A stretch of 64,000 bases of DNA, taken from positions 248,001 to 312,000 of the forward strand of contig NZ_VSLD01000003.1 in NCBI RefSeq assembly GCF_008107445.1, read 5' to 3'. Shown here in pieces: positions 41,111 through 51,754 of this stretch. The position numbers and the translations under genes are program-made. Position 1 is the stretch's first letter; each line of letters opens with the position of its first letter. Origin of the DNA: Arthrobacter echini. Its GTDB lineage: Bacteria > Actinomycetota > Actinomycetes > Actinomycetales > Micrococcaceae. The notes beneath the pieces are model-generated. The model saw nothing but the letters and a program-made list of their open reading frames with translations, was not told the origin of the DNA and did not search any database.

Positions 41111-43738
41111 GTGACCCGGATCGACGCACGCTGGCCGTTCTCCGGTCGGCGCGAGGAAGTGACTGCGGTCAGGGCCGCGATCCGCTCGGCTGCGGGATGC
41201 GGGGTTGTCATCGTGGGTCCGCCCGGGGTAGGTAAGACGACGATCGCCCAGCACGCGGTGGACGGCCTTGCCCCCGACGTCGATCCCGTTCATCTGCGTG
41301 GAACCGCCGCGCAGGCCTCTACTCAGTATGCTGCGCTGAACGTCCTGCTGGCGGATCTCGACGAGGAAACGGCGGAGAGTCCACTGCTCGTCCTCAGCGC
41401 CCTGCAGCGCAGATTCGGTGACCGTGGGACCGGGCAGCCCACGCTCGTGCACATCGATCGGGTGGAGGAGATCGATGCCTCCTCGGCTGCGGTGATGGCT
41501 CATCTGGCGCGGACCGGAGCAGTCCGCCTGATCGTGACGAGTGAGTCGCTCCTGCGGGCTCCCGACGCTCTCCTCGACCTGTGGAAGGACGATCAGCTCG
41601 AGCGGGTCGACGTCCGGCCGCTGACGCTCGAGGCCACCACCGAGCTGTTGGCCGCAGCGCTGGACTCGCCTGTCTCCCGTTCCGCAGCACAGGAACTGTG
41701 GGTCGCGAGCGGTGGAAGTCCGAGGCATCTCCAGCGGGTCACGAGGACCGACCTGGATGCCGGTCATCTCGTGCTTCAGGACGGCGTCTGGGTGGCCCGG
41801 CATGTGCCGCGTCGGGCGACAGGGCGGTCGGTGGTCGACTGGCTCACAGCCGACCTCGCCGCGCTGCTACCGTCGGAGCGCACTGTGATCGAGGTCCTTG
41901 CCGTCTGCGGGCCACTGCCCGTGCGCATCCTCCTGCGGGCGGTGCAGTCCACCTCGCTCGATGCGCTGCAGGCAGACGGCACGCTGACACTCGCGGACAC
42001 GGACGAGCCCGTCCTCGGTCTCACCCACGGTCTGGTCGCGGACACTGTCCTGGCCGACCTCGTCTCCTCCCCGGGGGTACTGGCGCTGGAGGCGCTCAAC
42101 CGGCTCCGAGACGAACCGGGCATGCCGGTCCAGGGCCGGACGGCGATCGCGGTGTGGGCTCTCGGCCATGGGATCCCGATCGCGGACGAGGACCTGGTAG
42201 GACTTGCGGGCCTGGCGAATGATCACGGGCTCGGGGCCCTCGCGGGCCACCTGCTGGACGGTCTCGACCCGGACCGGACGACACCCCGGGCGGTACTCGA
42301 GCGCGCGCGATCCCTATGGTCCGACGGCCGTGGGGACGATGCGCTCGCCGTGGTCGAAGATCTCCTGCTGCCGGAACTCCCGGACGACGGTCTCCCGGAG
42401 TGGGTCGACACTCGTCTGCTGGCATCCTGGTTGCTGCGCAGCACCGATGGCAGGGACCCGGAGGCGCGGGCCCTGCTCGACGACGTAGGCGTGAGACTGC
42501 AACGGCACCCGACCGCCGACGACCTGCGGGGGAAGCTCGACCTGGCCGTGCTCGAGAGCGACGTCTTCGACGGCGCGCTGACAGCCGCGTGCGAGCGGGC
42601 TCCGGCGATCCTCGCGAGGTGGAGCGACGCCTCGCACGAGAGGGTCGGGATTTCGAGCATCCTCTCCGCGGCCCGGGCGGGAATGGGAGCCCAGGAGGAG
42701 GCCGCCAGCAGCATGGAGGCGGTTCTCGTGCGCCTGATGGACACCGCATCGAACCCCCAGGATCGCGATACCGCGATCCTGGGCCTGTGCTCGGCGCTCT
42801 TCATGGCGGGTCGCTGGAACGAATGCCTCGAGCTGCTGCGAAGCCTGGACGGCCGGGCGGCCCATTCCCTGCTCGCCGGATCACCGCTCGAATCCTTGGA
42901 GGGGGTGCTGCTCGCTTTCCTCGGAAGGAGCAGCGAGGCGCTGGAGAAGCTCGTGCCGGCCATCAGCCAGTTCCGACTGGGTGATCAGCACGGCCTCCTG
43001 CCGCTCGCGGAAGCTGCGGCTGCGTATGCGAGTGTTCTCGAGGGTGACACCGACGACGCCGACGAATATCTGCGGACCATCGACCTCACGGGACGGCGGT
43101 ACCCCTGGTACCTGCGCGAAGCGGTGCTGTACTTCCGGCTCCTGACCGACGCCTGGCTGGACACCAGCGACGCCGTGTCCGTCGAACTCCTCGATCACGC
43201 TCGCAGCCTCGCCGACAGCGGCCGACGCGGCGTCGAGCTCTTCTTCCTCTGCCAGGCCGTGCAACTCGGTCGATACGAGGCGGCCGACGCGTTGGCCGCC
43301 TCTGCCACGGCGTCGCAGGGGCCTTTCTCGCGGCTTGCGCAGGATCTCGCGAAGGGGCTGGCCTCTCACGATCCGGGGGTGCTGAAGCAGGCCGCCCTGG
43401 AGGCGCTCGGGCTCGGGAACAACAACCTCGCCGGGGATCTTGCCGGCTTGAGTATCGAATATCTCACGGAGACCGACGACCCGATGATCCTCGTCCACGC
43501 CGAACAGACCCTGAGGAAGACGGCCACCCCTGCTCGCCGCCACGTGCGGCGCCGGCTCCTGAGTGAGCGGGAACGTGCCATCGCCCGACAGGTGGCCCTC
43601 GGCGTCGCCAACAGGGAGATCGCCGAACAGGAACACATCTCGCCGCGGACCGTCGAGGGCCACGTTCACCAGATCATGTCCAAACTGGGTCTGTCGAGTC
43701 GTAAGCAGCTCTCCCTGATCTTCGGACGGAAACGATGA
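41111..43738 (+). CDS. ATP-binding LuxR-family regulator (LAL), first of a pair
   Basis: This 875-residue STAND-type regulator has Walker A VGPPGVGKTT (about residues 35-44), a Walker B-like LVHIDRVEEID near 110-120, and a long alpha-helical repeat domain. The C-terminal LuxR helix-turn-helix is at about 816-875 (LLSERERAIARQVALGVAN...RTVEGHVHQIMSKLGLSSR). The first conserved sequence begins almost at the GTG. Its stop overlaps the ATG of the next regulator, so the two are made together. Targets are unknown. Confidence 0.9.
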   Translation: MTRIDARWPFSGRREEVTAVRAAIRSAAGCGVVIVGPPGVGKTTIAQHAVDGLAPDVDPVHLRGTAAQASTQYAALNVLLADLDEETAESPLLVLSALQRRFGDRGTGQPTLVHIDRVEEIDASSAAVMAHLARTGAVRLIVTSESLLRAPDALLDLWKDDQLERVDVRPLTLEATTELLAAALDSPVSRSAAQELWVASGGSPRHLQRVTRTDLDAGHLVLQDGVWVARHVPRRATGRSVVDWLTADLAALLPSERTVIEVLAVCGPLPVRILLRAVQSTSLDALQADGTLTLADTDEPVLGLTHGLVADTVLADLVSSPGVLALEALNRLRDEPGMPVQGRTAIAVWALGHGIPIADEDLVGLAGLANDHGLGALAGHLLDGLDPDRTTPRAVLERARSLWSDGRGDDALAVVEDLLLPELPDDGLPEWVDTRLLASWLLRSTDGRDPEARALLDDVGVRLQRHPTADDLRGKLDLAVLESDVFDGALTAACERAPAILARWSDASHERVGISSILSAARAGMGAQEEAASSMEAVLVRLMDTASNPQDRDTAILGLCSALFMAGRWNECLELLRSLDGRAAHSLLAGSPLESLEGVLLAFLGRSSEALEKLVPAISQFRLGDQHGLLPLAEAAAAYASVLEGDTDDADEYLRTIDLTGRRYPWYLREAVLYFRLLTDAWLDTSDAVSVELLDHARSLADSGRRGVELFFLCQAVQLGRYEAADALAASATASQGPFSRLAQDLAKGLASHDPGVLKQAALEALGLGNNNLAGDLAGLSIEYLTETDDPMILVHAEQTLRKTATPARRHVRRRLLSERERAIARQVALGVANREIAEQEHISPRTVEGHVHQIMSKLGLSSRKQLSLIFGRKR

Positions 43739-46410
43739 GCGGCGGGGAGTCGAAGCCGTCCCTGGCGGGTAGATCCGACCTGATCAGGGAGGTCTGCGCC
43801 GCACTCGAGGACACCAGCAGCTTCGGAGCCCTGCTCGTCGGCGATGCCGGGATGGGCAAGACAGCCGTGGCCGGGGCCGTCCTGGAGCAGACCAGGTGGA
43901 CCGCGCCGGTTCTCCGCATCGCCGGCGGCTCCACGCTCCGCGGAACTCCGTTCGGAGCCTTCGCGCCTTTCCTGCACAGCCTCGCGGTCACGGACGCCGG
44001 GTCACCGGTCGCCATCCTGCGAGCCGTCCTGGCGCATCTCGCGGAGGTGCGCTCCGTCCGGGCGCAACAACATCTGCCGTTGCTCGTCGTTGACGACGCC
44101 CAGGAACTTGATGACAGCTCGAGTGCCCTGCTCGCGCAGCTCGTCAGCGCCCGACGCGTCAAGGCACTCGTCCTGGTCCGGGAATCATCGACCGCGCCCA
44201 CCGAGTTCCATCAGTTGAGCGCCGACAACCTCCTGGTCCGCTTCGATCTCGCGCCGCTCGATCTGGAAGCGGTCACAGCGATGAGTGCCGGCGTGCTCGG
44301 TGGTCCTGTCCTGTCGGGGACCGTGCACACCCTGATGCGCCAGACCGGGGGCAATCCGCGACTGCTCGGAATGATCCTCGTGCACGGGGTGGGCGAGGGC
44401 TATCTGGAGCAGAGCAACGGTATCTGGCGTTCGACCTCCGACCGACCGTCGATCTCCCCGCGGCTCGGCGATCTCGTCCGTTCACAACTGCGTCCACGGA
44501 GCGACGCGGCACTGGCCGTACTGGAACTGATCGCGCTCGTCGAGCCCATCGCCCTCGAAACGCTGGCGGACCGCGTCGACGACGAAGGTCTCAGGCGCGT
44601 ACAGAACGACCCGGTCGTCGTCGTCGGGCAAGGCCCGGAGCACCTGGTCAGCCTGCACCCGCCGCTCTACGGCTCCGTGCTGCGTCATCAGTCACCCGCG
44701 GCGCGCAGCATGGCCGCCCGGCTCGAGCTACTCGACGCACAGGTGCCTGCACCGCAATCGCCCGCCGCGCTGCTCCGCACCATGTCGTGGGGCCTGGATC
44801 GCGGCAGATCTGTCGACGACGCGACACTGCTGAGCACAGCGGTGCTGGCCAACGAAGTGGGGAACCACGACCTCGCGCTCCGCGCGGCACGGGCGGTGTC
44901 CACCTCCGGGTTGCGCGGCAGTGCACTGCTCGAGCTGGCCCGCAGCCATGCCGGGCGCGGACACTGCGAGTACGCGCAGGATCTCGTCGACGGCATCCTG
45001 GGTCCCGGGGAGGACCCGCAGCTCATCGGGCGCGCAGCACATCTGTCCTTCCACTTGAAGCTGACCCAGGGAGCATCGCACCGCGACCTGCGGCAGGAGA
45101 CGGCGCGCTGGACCGCTCTGCTCGACCAGATCGAGGAGTCGTCCCCGGGAGCCGGTGCGACCGACGATCATGCCCGGGCCAGACTGGACTGCGCCATCCT
45201 CGAATGCCACGCCCGCTTCCTCGAGGGACGGCTCGACGGACTCGAGGAAGAGGTGCTCGGACTCCTCGCGGATCCCCGAAGGACGGCGGAGTCGCGTGTC
45301 CGCTGCCTGATCCTGCTCGCCGAGCTGCTCGCGACGCTCGGACGGTCCGGCGACGGCCTCGCCCACAGCAGCCAAGCCCTCGACCTGATCGAGGGAGCTG
45401 GAGCATCACTGCTCGCCCATCGCGACCTCGCGATCAGCCGACAGGTGCTGCTGCTCACGAGCAGCGGGCGTCTGCGGGAGGCGGTGGAGCTCGTCCGGGC
45501 CGAAATCCGCGCATCCCCCCGCAGCATTGTGTACCTGGCGGCGTGGGGGGACTTCGTGGACGGCGCCATCGCACTGCGTGCCGCCCGGAACAGGGAGGCG
45601 CGAGACCGCTTCCTCCTTGCGGCCGAGGGTCTCAGGGGTACCGTCGACACGCCGGTGGTAGCCCTTCTCCTCGGCATGTCCGCCTACGCCTGCGCCCTCG
45701 CCGATGAGCCGGAACAGGCCGCCGGGCTCGTCGGCGAGGTCGCCCAGCTCCCAGCAGGCGGTTCTCGCTCGCTGCGGCTGGGAGGTCAAATCTTCGCGAC
45801 GGCGGCGTCAGCTGTGCTCGGGAATGCGGCGCCGGCAGATCTGATCGAGCTCGCCGCGGCCGCGGAGCAGGACCGGATGACAGATCTTGCTGTGACCGCA
45901 CGACGCTTGTCTCTGCTGCTCGGGGATACCTCGATTGTCGACGACCTCCTCCGGACCCTCGCCGGATTCCAAGGTGGGGGCGTCCGGAGCCTGGCCGATT
46001 TCGCCGATGCCGTTGAGAACAGGGATACGGAGTCGATGGTGGCCGCAGCAACGCAGGCCGGCCGTGACGGCGATACGGCGTTCGAGTACGCAGGCTTGGC
46101 GCTGGCCTTGCGCTCGCTGGAGACCAGGGCCCTCGGCCGCCAGACGCGTGCCCTCCAACGACGGCTCGTGCTCCTCGGTGAGGAGCGGGAAGGGTCCGAC
46201 CCGGTACCGCGGGGAGACGCACCGACACCGGGCGCGAACACCCAGCTGACACCCACCGAGCGCAAGATCGTCGCACTGGTCAGGGAAGGACACTCGAATC
46301 GGGAGATCGCCGAGGACAGGGACGTCTCGGTGCGGACTGTCGAGGGCCACCTGTACAGGATCTTCGCGAAGCTCGGCGTGACTCGTCGGGCGGACTTGCG
46401 CGAATCGTGA
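43735..46410 (+). CDS. ATP-binding LuxR-family regulator (LAL), second of a pair
   Basis: This 891-residue regulator has Walker A VGDAGMGKTA (about residues 35-44), Walker B LLVVDDAQELDDSS, a helical middle and a LuxR helix-turn-helix from about residue 838 (LTPTERKIVALVREGHSN...RTVEGHLYRIFAKLGVTRR). It overlaps the upstream regulator gene by 4 nt (ATGA). It resembles the regulator at 24.2-26.7 kb more than its operon partner in the DNA-binding helix, so the copies probably arose by separate duplications. Targets are unknown. Confidence 0.9.
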   Translation: MSGGESKPSLAGRSDLIREVCAALEDTSSFGALLVGDAGMGKTAVAGAVLEQTRWTAPVLRIAGGSTLRGTPFGAFAPFLHSLAVTDAGSPVAILRAVLAHLAEVRSVRAQQHLPLLVVDDAQELDDSSSALLAQLVSARRVKALVLVRESSTAPTEFHQLSADNLLVRFDLAPLDLEAVTAMSAGVLGGPVLSGTVHTLMRQTGGNPRLLGMILVHGVGEGYLEQSNGIWRSTSDRPSISPRLGDLVRSQLRPRSDAALAVLELIALVEPIALETLADRVDDEGLRRVQNDPVVVVGQGPEHLVSLHPPLYGSVLRHQSPAARSMAARLELLDAQVPAPQSPAALLRTMSWGLDRGRSVDDATLLSTAVLANEVGNHDLALRAARAVSTSGLRGSALLELARSHAGRGHCEYAQDLVDGILGPGEDPQLIGRAAHLSFHLKLTQGASHRDLRQETARWTALLDQIEESSPGAGATDDHARARLDCAILECHARFLEGRLDGLEEEVLGLLADPRRTAESRVRCLILLAELLATLGRSGDGLAHSSQALDLIEGAGASLLAHRDLAISRQVLLLTSSGRLREAVELVRAEIRASPRSIVYLAAWGDFVDGAIALRAARNREARDRFLLAAEGLRGTVDTPVVALLLGMSAYACALADEPEQAAGLVGEVAQLPAGGSRSLRLGGQIFATAASAVLGNAAPADLIELAAAAEQDRMTDLAVTARRLSLLLGDTSIVDDLLRTLAGFQGGGVRSLADFADAVENRDTESMVAAATQAGRDGDTAFEYAGLALALRSLETRALGRQTRALQRRLVLLGEEREGSDPVPRGDAPTPGANTQLTPTERKIVALVREGHSNREIAEDRDVSVRTVEGHLYRIFAKLGVTRRADLRES

Positions 46411-46879
46411 TCCGGACCAGAGAGTGCTACCCGAAGCTCAGGCTCGGGTCTCAGGTGGCCCTGAGGACTACTCGGCCGCTCCGGCGCACCCCTGGACGCT
46501 CGATCGTGTACTGAGCCCCGGAGCTCCGGCCATGCGCTGCTAGGCAAGGACCACGCCCTCTACGCGTACTGCGCGTGGACCTGATCGCAAGCCACAGTTC
46601 ACTCGAGCTGCTCCTGCCGCCGCGGACGAGACCTACGGCCCGGGCGATCCCGGCCCGGTCTGCGTCGATCTGTCGGAGCCGCCCAGGGCCACGGAGGCCG
46701 TTGGTCGTCGCGGCGCGGTGGCGCGCTAGCCGGGGCAGACAGAACAGTGGCGCCCGCGGAACCCCGGTCCTTCTTAGGTTCCACTGGGATGCCGAGCGCC
46801 GCACGCGGGTGGCAGAATTGGCGCAGAGAGTCCTTGCGTAATCAATGCCTGGACCACCGCCTGATCCGAGGAGTCCCGC
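46411..46879. other. 469-bp gap upstream of sufS
   Basis: No gene is supported. It contains the hairpin CTCAGG-TGGC-CCTGAG (46450-46465) 40 nt after the regulator stop, which may be a weak terminator. CTACTCG follows at 46468-46474. A possible sufS promoter, TTGGCG near 46818 with TAATCA about 15 nt later, lies close to the start codon. The middle part is very G/C-rich with no recognised signal. Confidence 0.45.
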
Positions 46880-48199
46880 GTGACAGTGGTCGCAACACCC
46901 GTGACACTCACCCCGACGCCCGGCGCCGCGATGACCGACGCCGAGGTGCACCGCATCCGCAACGACTTCCCGATCCTGGGTACCGAGGTCAACGGCACAC
47001 CGCTCGTGTACCTCGACTCCGGCGCCACCTCGCAGAATCCGCTGAGCGTGCTGGAGGCGGAGCAGGAATTCTACGAGCAGCGCAACGCGGCCGTGCACCG
47101 GGGGGCCCATGCCCTGGCGGTCGATGCGACCGACGCGTACGAGGACGCCCGCGCGGCCGTCGCAGGATTCATCGGCGCCCGCACCGACGAACTCGTCTGG
47201 ACCTCGAACGCGACCGAGGGCATCAACCTGGTGGCCTACGCGATGTCGAATGCGGCGCTGGGACGCGGGGGAGAGGCCGCCCGCCGTTTCTCCATCGGTC
47301 CGGGGGAGAACATCGTGGTCACCGAGATGGAGCACCACGCGAACCTGATCCCCTGGCAGGAACTCGCCGCCCGCACGGGCGCCGAACTGCGCTTCATCCC
47401 GATCGACGACGACGGCGCGCTGCGGTTAGAGCGCGCCGCGGACGTCATCGACCATGGCACGAGGATGGTGGCCTTCTCCCATGCCTCCAATGTGCTCGGA
47501 AGCATCGCCCCCGTTACCGAGCTCGTCGGGCTCGCGCAGGCCGCGGGTGCCCTGACGCTCCTGGACGCCTGCCAGTCCGTGCCCCACCTCCCGGTCGACG
47601 TGAAGGCGCTCGACGTCGATTTCCTCGTGTTCTCCGGTCACAAGATGCTCGGACCCACCGGCATCGGTGCGCTCTACGGGCGCAGGGAGCTCCTGAACGC
47701 GATGCCTCCGTTCCTGACCGGCGGATCGATGATCACCACGGTCACCATGGAGCGGGCCGAGTACCTGCCGGCCCCGAACCGGTTCGAAGCGGGAACACAG
47801 CGGATCTCCCAGGCCATCGCTCTCGGTGCTGCCGCCAACTATCTCCACGAGACCGGGATGGAGCGTATCGAGGACTGGGAGATGCGCCTCGGCGAGAGGC
47901 TCGTGACGGGCCTCGACGCCATCGCGGGTGTCCGCGTCCTCGGCCCTGCGGCAGGCCTGCCGCGCATCGGCCTCGCGGCGTTCGACGTCGACGGGGTGCA
48001 TGCCCACGACGTCGGGCAGTTCCTCGACGACAAGGGGATCGCCGTCCGGGTAGGTCACCACTGCGCGCAGCCGCTCCACCGGCGGCTGGGACTCACGGCG
48101 ACCACGCGCGCGAGCACCTACCTGTACACCACCACCCACGAGGTGGACACCTTCCTGGAGGCCGTCGCACAGATCCGCGCCTTCTTCGGAGCGCGCTAG
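46880..48199 (+). CDS. sufS: SufS-type cysteine desulfurase
   Basis: SufS takes sulfur from cysteine through a PLP-dependent reaction and passes it, here probably to SufU, for Fe-S cluster assembly. The 439-residue protein has YLDSGATSQNP near the N terminus, the PLP lysine in FSGHKMLGPTGIG and the active-site cysteine in RVGHHCAQPLHRRLG. The GTG start leaves a 25-residue leader before DAEVHRIRNDFPIL. sufU begins right after its stop. The sufBCD genes usually linked with it are not in the window. Confidence 0.95.
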   Translation: MTVVATPVTLTPTPGAAMTDAEVHRIRNDFPILGTEVNGTPLVYLDSGATSQNPLSVLEAEQEFYEQRNAAVHRGAHALAVDATDAYEDARAAVAGFIGARTDELVWTSNATEGINLVAYAMSNAALGRGGEAARRFSIGPGENIVVTEMEHHANLIPWQELAARTGAELRFIPIDDDGALRLERAADVIDHGTRMVAFSHASNVLGSIAPVTELVGLAQAAGALTLLDACQSVPHLPVDVKALDVDFLVFSGHKMLGPTGIGALYGRRELLNAMPPFLTGGSMITTVTMERAEYLPAPNRFEAGTQRISQAIALGAAANYLHETGMERIEDWEMRLGERLVTGLDAIAGVRVLGPAAGLPRIGLAAFDVDGVHAHDVGQFLDDKGIAVRVGHHCAQPLHRRLGLTATTRASTYLYTTTHEVDTFLEAVAQIRAFFGAR

Positions 48200-48652
48200 A
48201 TGGGGTCGGATCTCGAGCAGCTGTACCAGCAGATCATCCTCGACCATGCGAGGGCCCGGCACGGCTCGCCCCTGCAGGACCACACCGGCGAGGGTGTGAT
48301 GGGGGAGTCGCACCAGCTCAATCCGGTCTGCGGGGACGAGATCACCCTGCGGGTCGGTGTGAGGGACGGTGCCGTGTCGGAGCTGAGCTGGGACGGAGCG
48401 GGTTGCGCCATCTCCATGGCGTCGGCCTCGGTGCTGACGGAGCTGGTGCAGGGGCTTCCGCGGGACGAAGTGATCTCACTGGTCGACACGTTCCGCGAGG
48501 TCCTGCGGTCCCGCGGCAGGATCGAGGCCGACGAGGAGGTGCTCGGCGATGCCGCGGCGTTCGCAGGTGTCTCGCGCTATCCGGCCAGGGTCAAGTGCGC
48601 CATGCTCGGCTGGGTGGCACTCGAGGAATCGCTGCTCGCGGCCAACACCTAG
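48200..48652 (+). CDS. sufU: SufU zinc-dependent sulfurtransferase
   Basis: SufU accepts persulfide sulfur from SufS. The 150-residue protein keeps the three cysteines of the family: NPVCGDEITL, DGAGCAISMASAS and RVKCAMLGW, with an Asp in the first motif completing the zinc site. The ATG follows the sufS stop with no gap. It ends 30 bp before the convergent histidine kinase gene. Confidence 0.95.
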   Translation: MGSDLEQLYQQIILDHARARHGSPLQDHTGEGVMGESHQLNPVCGDEITLRVGVRDGAVSELSWDGAGCAISMASASVLTELVQGLPRDEVISLVDTFREVLRSRGRIEADEEVLGDAAAFAGVSRYPARVKCAMLGWVALEESLLAANT

Positions 48653-48682
48653 GCACCGCCTCGGCTCAGCTACGCGCCCGCC

Positions 48683-50377
48683 TCACCCCTGGGGGAGCAG
48701 GATCGTGAAGCAGGTCCCCTCGCCCAACTCGCTCGTCACCGAGATGGACCCGTTGTGCTCGCCGACGATGCTTCTGGTGATCAGCAGCCCCAGACCGACG
48801 CCGGTCACGCCGGTGGAGCGGACGGATGCCGATCGGAAGAAGCGGTCGAACACGTGCTGGACCTCCTCGGGCGCGATACCGATGCCGGTGTCCTCCACCT
48901 CGATCCGCAGGGTGGTGCCGTCGAGTGCGGCGTCGAGGGTGATGCAGCCGCCGGGCCGGTTGTACTTCATGGCGTTGCTGAGCAGATTGTCGACGACCTG
49001 TCCGAGCCGGTCGGGGTCCACGACGGCGGGGAGGGAGGCCGGCGCCCGGTTCACGAGGCGCAGCCCCGCCCGCGTTGCTCGGACGAGCGCCGATTCGGCC
49101 GCCTCCGCCAGGATCAGGCCCACATCCGTGCGGACAGGGTTCACCTCGAAAGTGCCGGCGTTGATGGCCAGGAAGTCCTCGACCAGCCGTTCCAGCCGCA
49201 GCGCGTTTCGGCGTGCCACCCGGAGATAGTGCCGGGCCTGCTCGGGCAGCTCGGCCTCGAGCTCCAGGGCGACATCCAGATAGCCGAGAATGGAGGTCAG
49301 GGGCGTCCTGAACTCGTGCGAGACACTCGCGAGGAAGCGGTCCTTGGCCTGCAGGGCGAGCATGAGCTCCGTGATGTCGCTGAAGGACACCACGGTCCCG
49401 GCGAAGGCTCCGTCGTCGTCGTGCAGGCTGGTCGAGGAGACACTGATGGCACGCTGCATCGGAGGGGTGCCGGCCCAGATCTGGATGGACTCGAGGTCCT
49501 CACCGTCGATGGCCCGCCGGACCGGGCGCTCCGCGGGCGGCAGCGGGGTCTGGCCGTCCGGCCCGAAGATCAGCAGGTCGCTCTCGCTCGGGTCGGTGTT
49601 GCCCTCCGGCGCTGCCGCGAGGTGGGACTCCCGCTGTCGGGCGTTCATCAGGATGTCGTGGCCGTCGGCGTCGACGGCCAGGAGCCCCACGCGGACGGTC
49701 TCGAGCACGGTGTCCAGCAGCCGCTCGCGTGCCCGGGCCTCCTTCTCGCTCCGCCGCAGGGCGCCTTCCGAGGCCAAGAGGGCGACCTGCCGCCCGCGGT
49801 TGTCCCGCACGAGGCTGGACACGAACCAGGTCAGCCCGGCGAGGACCACCGGGAGCAGAACCAGACCCGGCAGGCCCCCGGTCAGCAGGGGAGCGCCCCC
49901 GAGGATCGGTGGCAACGAGACGAGGAGGCTCGTCGCGCCGAAGGTCAGGGCAACAGCCGTCGCCGTCCGGACGTGCGACGCGGCGATCCACACGGCCGGG
50001 AGTGCCGCCAGCAGGCCCGTGCCCGAGAGTGTCTCGCCCGCACCGAAGCGCACCAGGCCGATCACCAGCAGATTCAGCAGGGGCAGGGCGAAGGGCGACT
50101 GTGGAAGAATCCTCGACCAGGGCGTCACCACGGCGATCGACGTGACGACGAGACTCAGGATCCAGCCGGCCAGAAGGACGCCGGGCGAACCGGTGGCATC
50201 CCGGATCAGCAGGCCGAGCACCACGGTGACCGTCAGGATCACGGTGAGCCCCACCTGGCTCAGGACGATCGACCGTCGGCGGGCCGGACCGGCCGGATCG
50301 GCGAGGGCGGATTCCGCTGCGATCTGCCGTTCGCCGCGGGCGTCGGAGGACCCGCTAATCGCGGTTGTCGAAGACAT
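48683..50377 (-). CDS. Membrane sensor histidine kinase
   Basis: This 564-residue kinase has an N-terminal membrane region with six or seven helices (about residues 37-205) and a PAS-like domain (about 225-340). A HisKA domain follows with phospho-acceptor His354 in [12 protein letters not shown], then HATPase_c with [25 protein letters not shown] and GVGLGLLI. No response regulator gene is adjacent, so it is an orphan in this window. The ATG lies inside the 3' end of nhaA (23-nt overlap), so co-expression with the antiporter is likely; a role in ion or pH sensing is inferred. Confidence 0.92.
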   Translation of the reverse strand: MSSTTAISGSSDARGERQIAAESALADPAGPARRRSIVLSQVGLTVILTVTVVLGLLIRDATGSPGVLLAGWILSLVVTSIAVVTPWSRILPQSPFALPLLNLLVIGLVRFGAGETLSGTGLLAALPAVWIAASHVRTATAVALTFGATSLLVSLPPILGGAPLLTGGLPGLVLLPVVLAGLTWFVSSLVRDNRGRQVALLASEGALRRSEKEARARERLLDTVLETVRVGLLAVDADGHDILMNARQRESHLAAAPEGNTDPSESDLLIFGPDGQTPLPPAERPVRRAIDGEDLESIQIWAGTPPMQRAISVSSTSLHDDDGAFAGTVVSFSDITELMLALQAKDRFLASVSHEFRTPLTSILGYLDVALELEAELPEQARHYLRVARRNALRLERLVEDFLAINAGTFEVNPVRTDVGLILAEAAESALVRATRAGLRLVNRAPASLPAVVDPDRLGQVVDNLLSNAMKYNRPGGCITLDAALDGTTLRIEVEDTGIGIAPEEVQHVFDRFFRSASVRSTGVTGVGLGLLITRSIVGEHNGSISVTSELGEGTCFTILLPQG

Positions 50378-51713
50378 CGGGCACGCCGTCGTCGTCGGAG
50401 TCGATCTTCTCCTCCTCGGCCATCGCGCGGTATCTCCTGTTGCGGATGCGCAGGACGACGGTCGCCAGGAGGGCGGCTGTCAGCGATGCCATGAGGATGG
50501 CGACCTTGGCGTGGTCGTCGTGCGGCGACCCGGCCCCGAAGCTCAGATCGTTGACGAGGAGCGAGACCGTGAAGCCCACGCCCGCCAGGACTCCGACGCC
50601 GAGCAGGTCCCACCAGCTCAGGCCCGGGTCCAGATTGGCCCGCGTGGTCTTGGTGACGAGGAAGGTGGTGAGCAGCACCCCGGTGGGCTTGCCGAGGACG
50701 AGCCCGAGCACGATACCGATCAGGACCGGGTCCGAGAGCGCGGAGAAGAAACCCTCCATTCCTCCGATCGCGACGCCCGCGGAGAAGAATGCGAAGACCG
50801 GCACGGCGAACCCCGTGGAAAGGGGACGGAAACGATGCTCGAGCACCTCGGCGAGACCGGGCTTGTTCGGTCGCGGCAGGGCGGGCTTGCCGTTGGGCTT
50901 GCGGCGCAGCACGGGGACACAGAAACCGAGCAGCACACCGGCCACCGTGGCATGCACCCCGGAGGCGTGCATGAGCGCCCAGGTGGCGGCCCCGAGCGGC
51001 AGCAGGATCAGCCAGGGACCGCGCGTGGTCCTGCCGAAGAATTTGGGTTTGCGCTGCGCCAGGAGGGCGAACAGGCCCAGCGGCAGGAGCATCCAGAGCA
51101 GGAAGACGAGGCTGACGTCTTCGGAGTAGAAGAAGGCGATGATGGCGATGGCGATGAGATCGTCGACGACGGCCAGCGTCAGCAGGAACAGCCGCAGGGC
51201 GCCGGGCAGGTGCGAACTGATGACGGCCAGGACTGCGAGGGCGAACGCGATGTCCGTCGCGGTCGGGATGGCCCAGCCGCGCAGTGTGTCCGGCGAGGAC
51301 AGATTGACCGCCGTGTAGATCAGGGCCGGCACGACGACGCCGCCGAAGGCAGCCGCCACCGGGACGATGGCGCGGCTGATCTTCCGGAGATCCCCCGCGA
51401 CGAACTCGCGCTTGAGCTCGAGTCCGGTGAGGAAGAAGAAGACCGCCAGCAGTCCGTCCGAGGCCCACGCCCCGACGGAGAGCTTCAGGTGCCACGGCTC
51501 GTAGCCGAACTCGAAGTCGCGGACGGCGAAGTAGGCATCACCCCACGGCGAGTTGGCCCAGAGGATGGCGAGCACCGCCGCGATGAGCAGCAGGATGCCG
51601 CCTACCGTCTCCTTGCGCATGAGTTCGCTGATGCGCATGTACTCGGGGTAGCTGGGCCGCTGCAGGATGACCGCACGTGCGCGGACGGGCTCCGGGGACT
51701 TGTCGTGTGCCAT
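50355..51713 (-). CDS. nhaA: Na+/H+ antiporter NhaA
   Basis: NhaA exchanges internal Na+ for external protons. The 452-residue protein has about twelve membrane helices and the paired aspartates of the ion site in [13 protein letters not shown]. The family motifs [18 protein letters not shown] region and [10 protein letters not shown] are present. It is about 60 residues longer than E. coli NhaA, mostly through charged N- and C-terminal tails; the C terminus ([20 protein letters not shown]) is acidic. It overlaps the kinase gene by 23 nt. Confidence 0.93.
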   Translation of the reverse strand: MAHDKSPEPVRARAVILQRPSYPEYMRISELMRKETVGGILLLIAAVLAILWANSPWGDAYFAVRDFEFGYEPWHLKLSVGAWASDGLLAVFFFLTGLELKREFVAGDLRKISRAIVPVAAAFGGVVVPALIYTAVNLSSPDTLRGWAIPTATDIAFALAVLAVISSHLPGALRLFLLTLAVVDDLIAIAIIAFFYSEDVSLVFLLWMLLPLGLFALLAQRKPKFFGRTTRGPWLILLPLGAATWALMHASGVHATVAGVLLGFCVPVLRRKPNGKPALPRPNKPGLAEVLEHRFRPLSTGFAVPVFAFFSAGVAIGGMEGFFSALSDPVLIGIVLGLVLGKPTGVLLTTFLVTKTTRANLDPGLSWWDLLGVGVLAGVGFTVSLLVNDLSFGAGSPHDDHAKVAILMASLTAALLATVVLRIRNRRYRAMAEEEKIDSDDDGVPDVFDNRD

Positions 51714-51754
51714 CAGGTCTCTTCCACTGGTGGGCGTTTCGTCTGAACGGACGA

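Noticed and set aside
46747-48708. Long Arg-rich frame over sufS and sufU
   Set aside because: Same strand but another frame of two clear genes; composition typical of out-of-frame reading.
49290-51746. 818-codon open frame opposite the kinase and nhaA
   Set aside because: It crosses two real genes in antisense and encodes only low-complexity Glu/Arg/Gly sequence.
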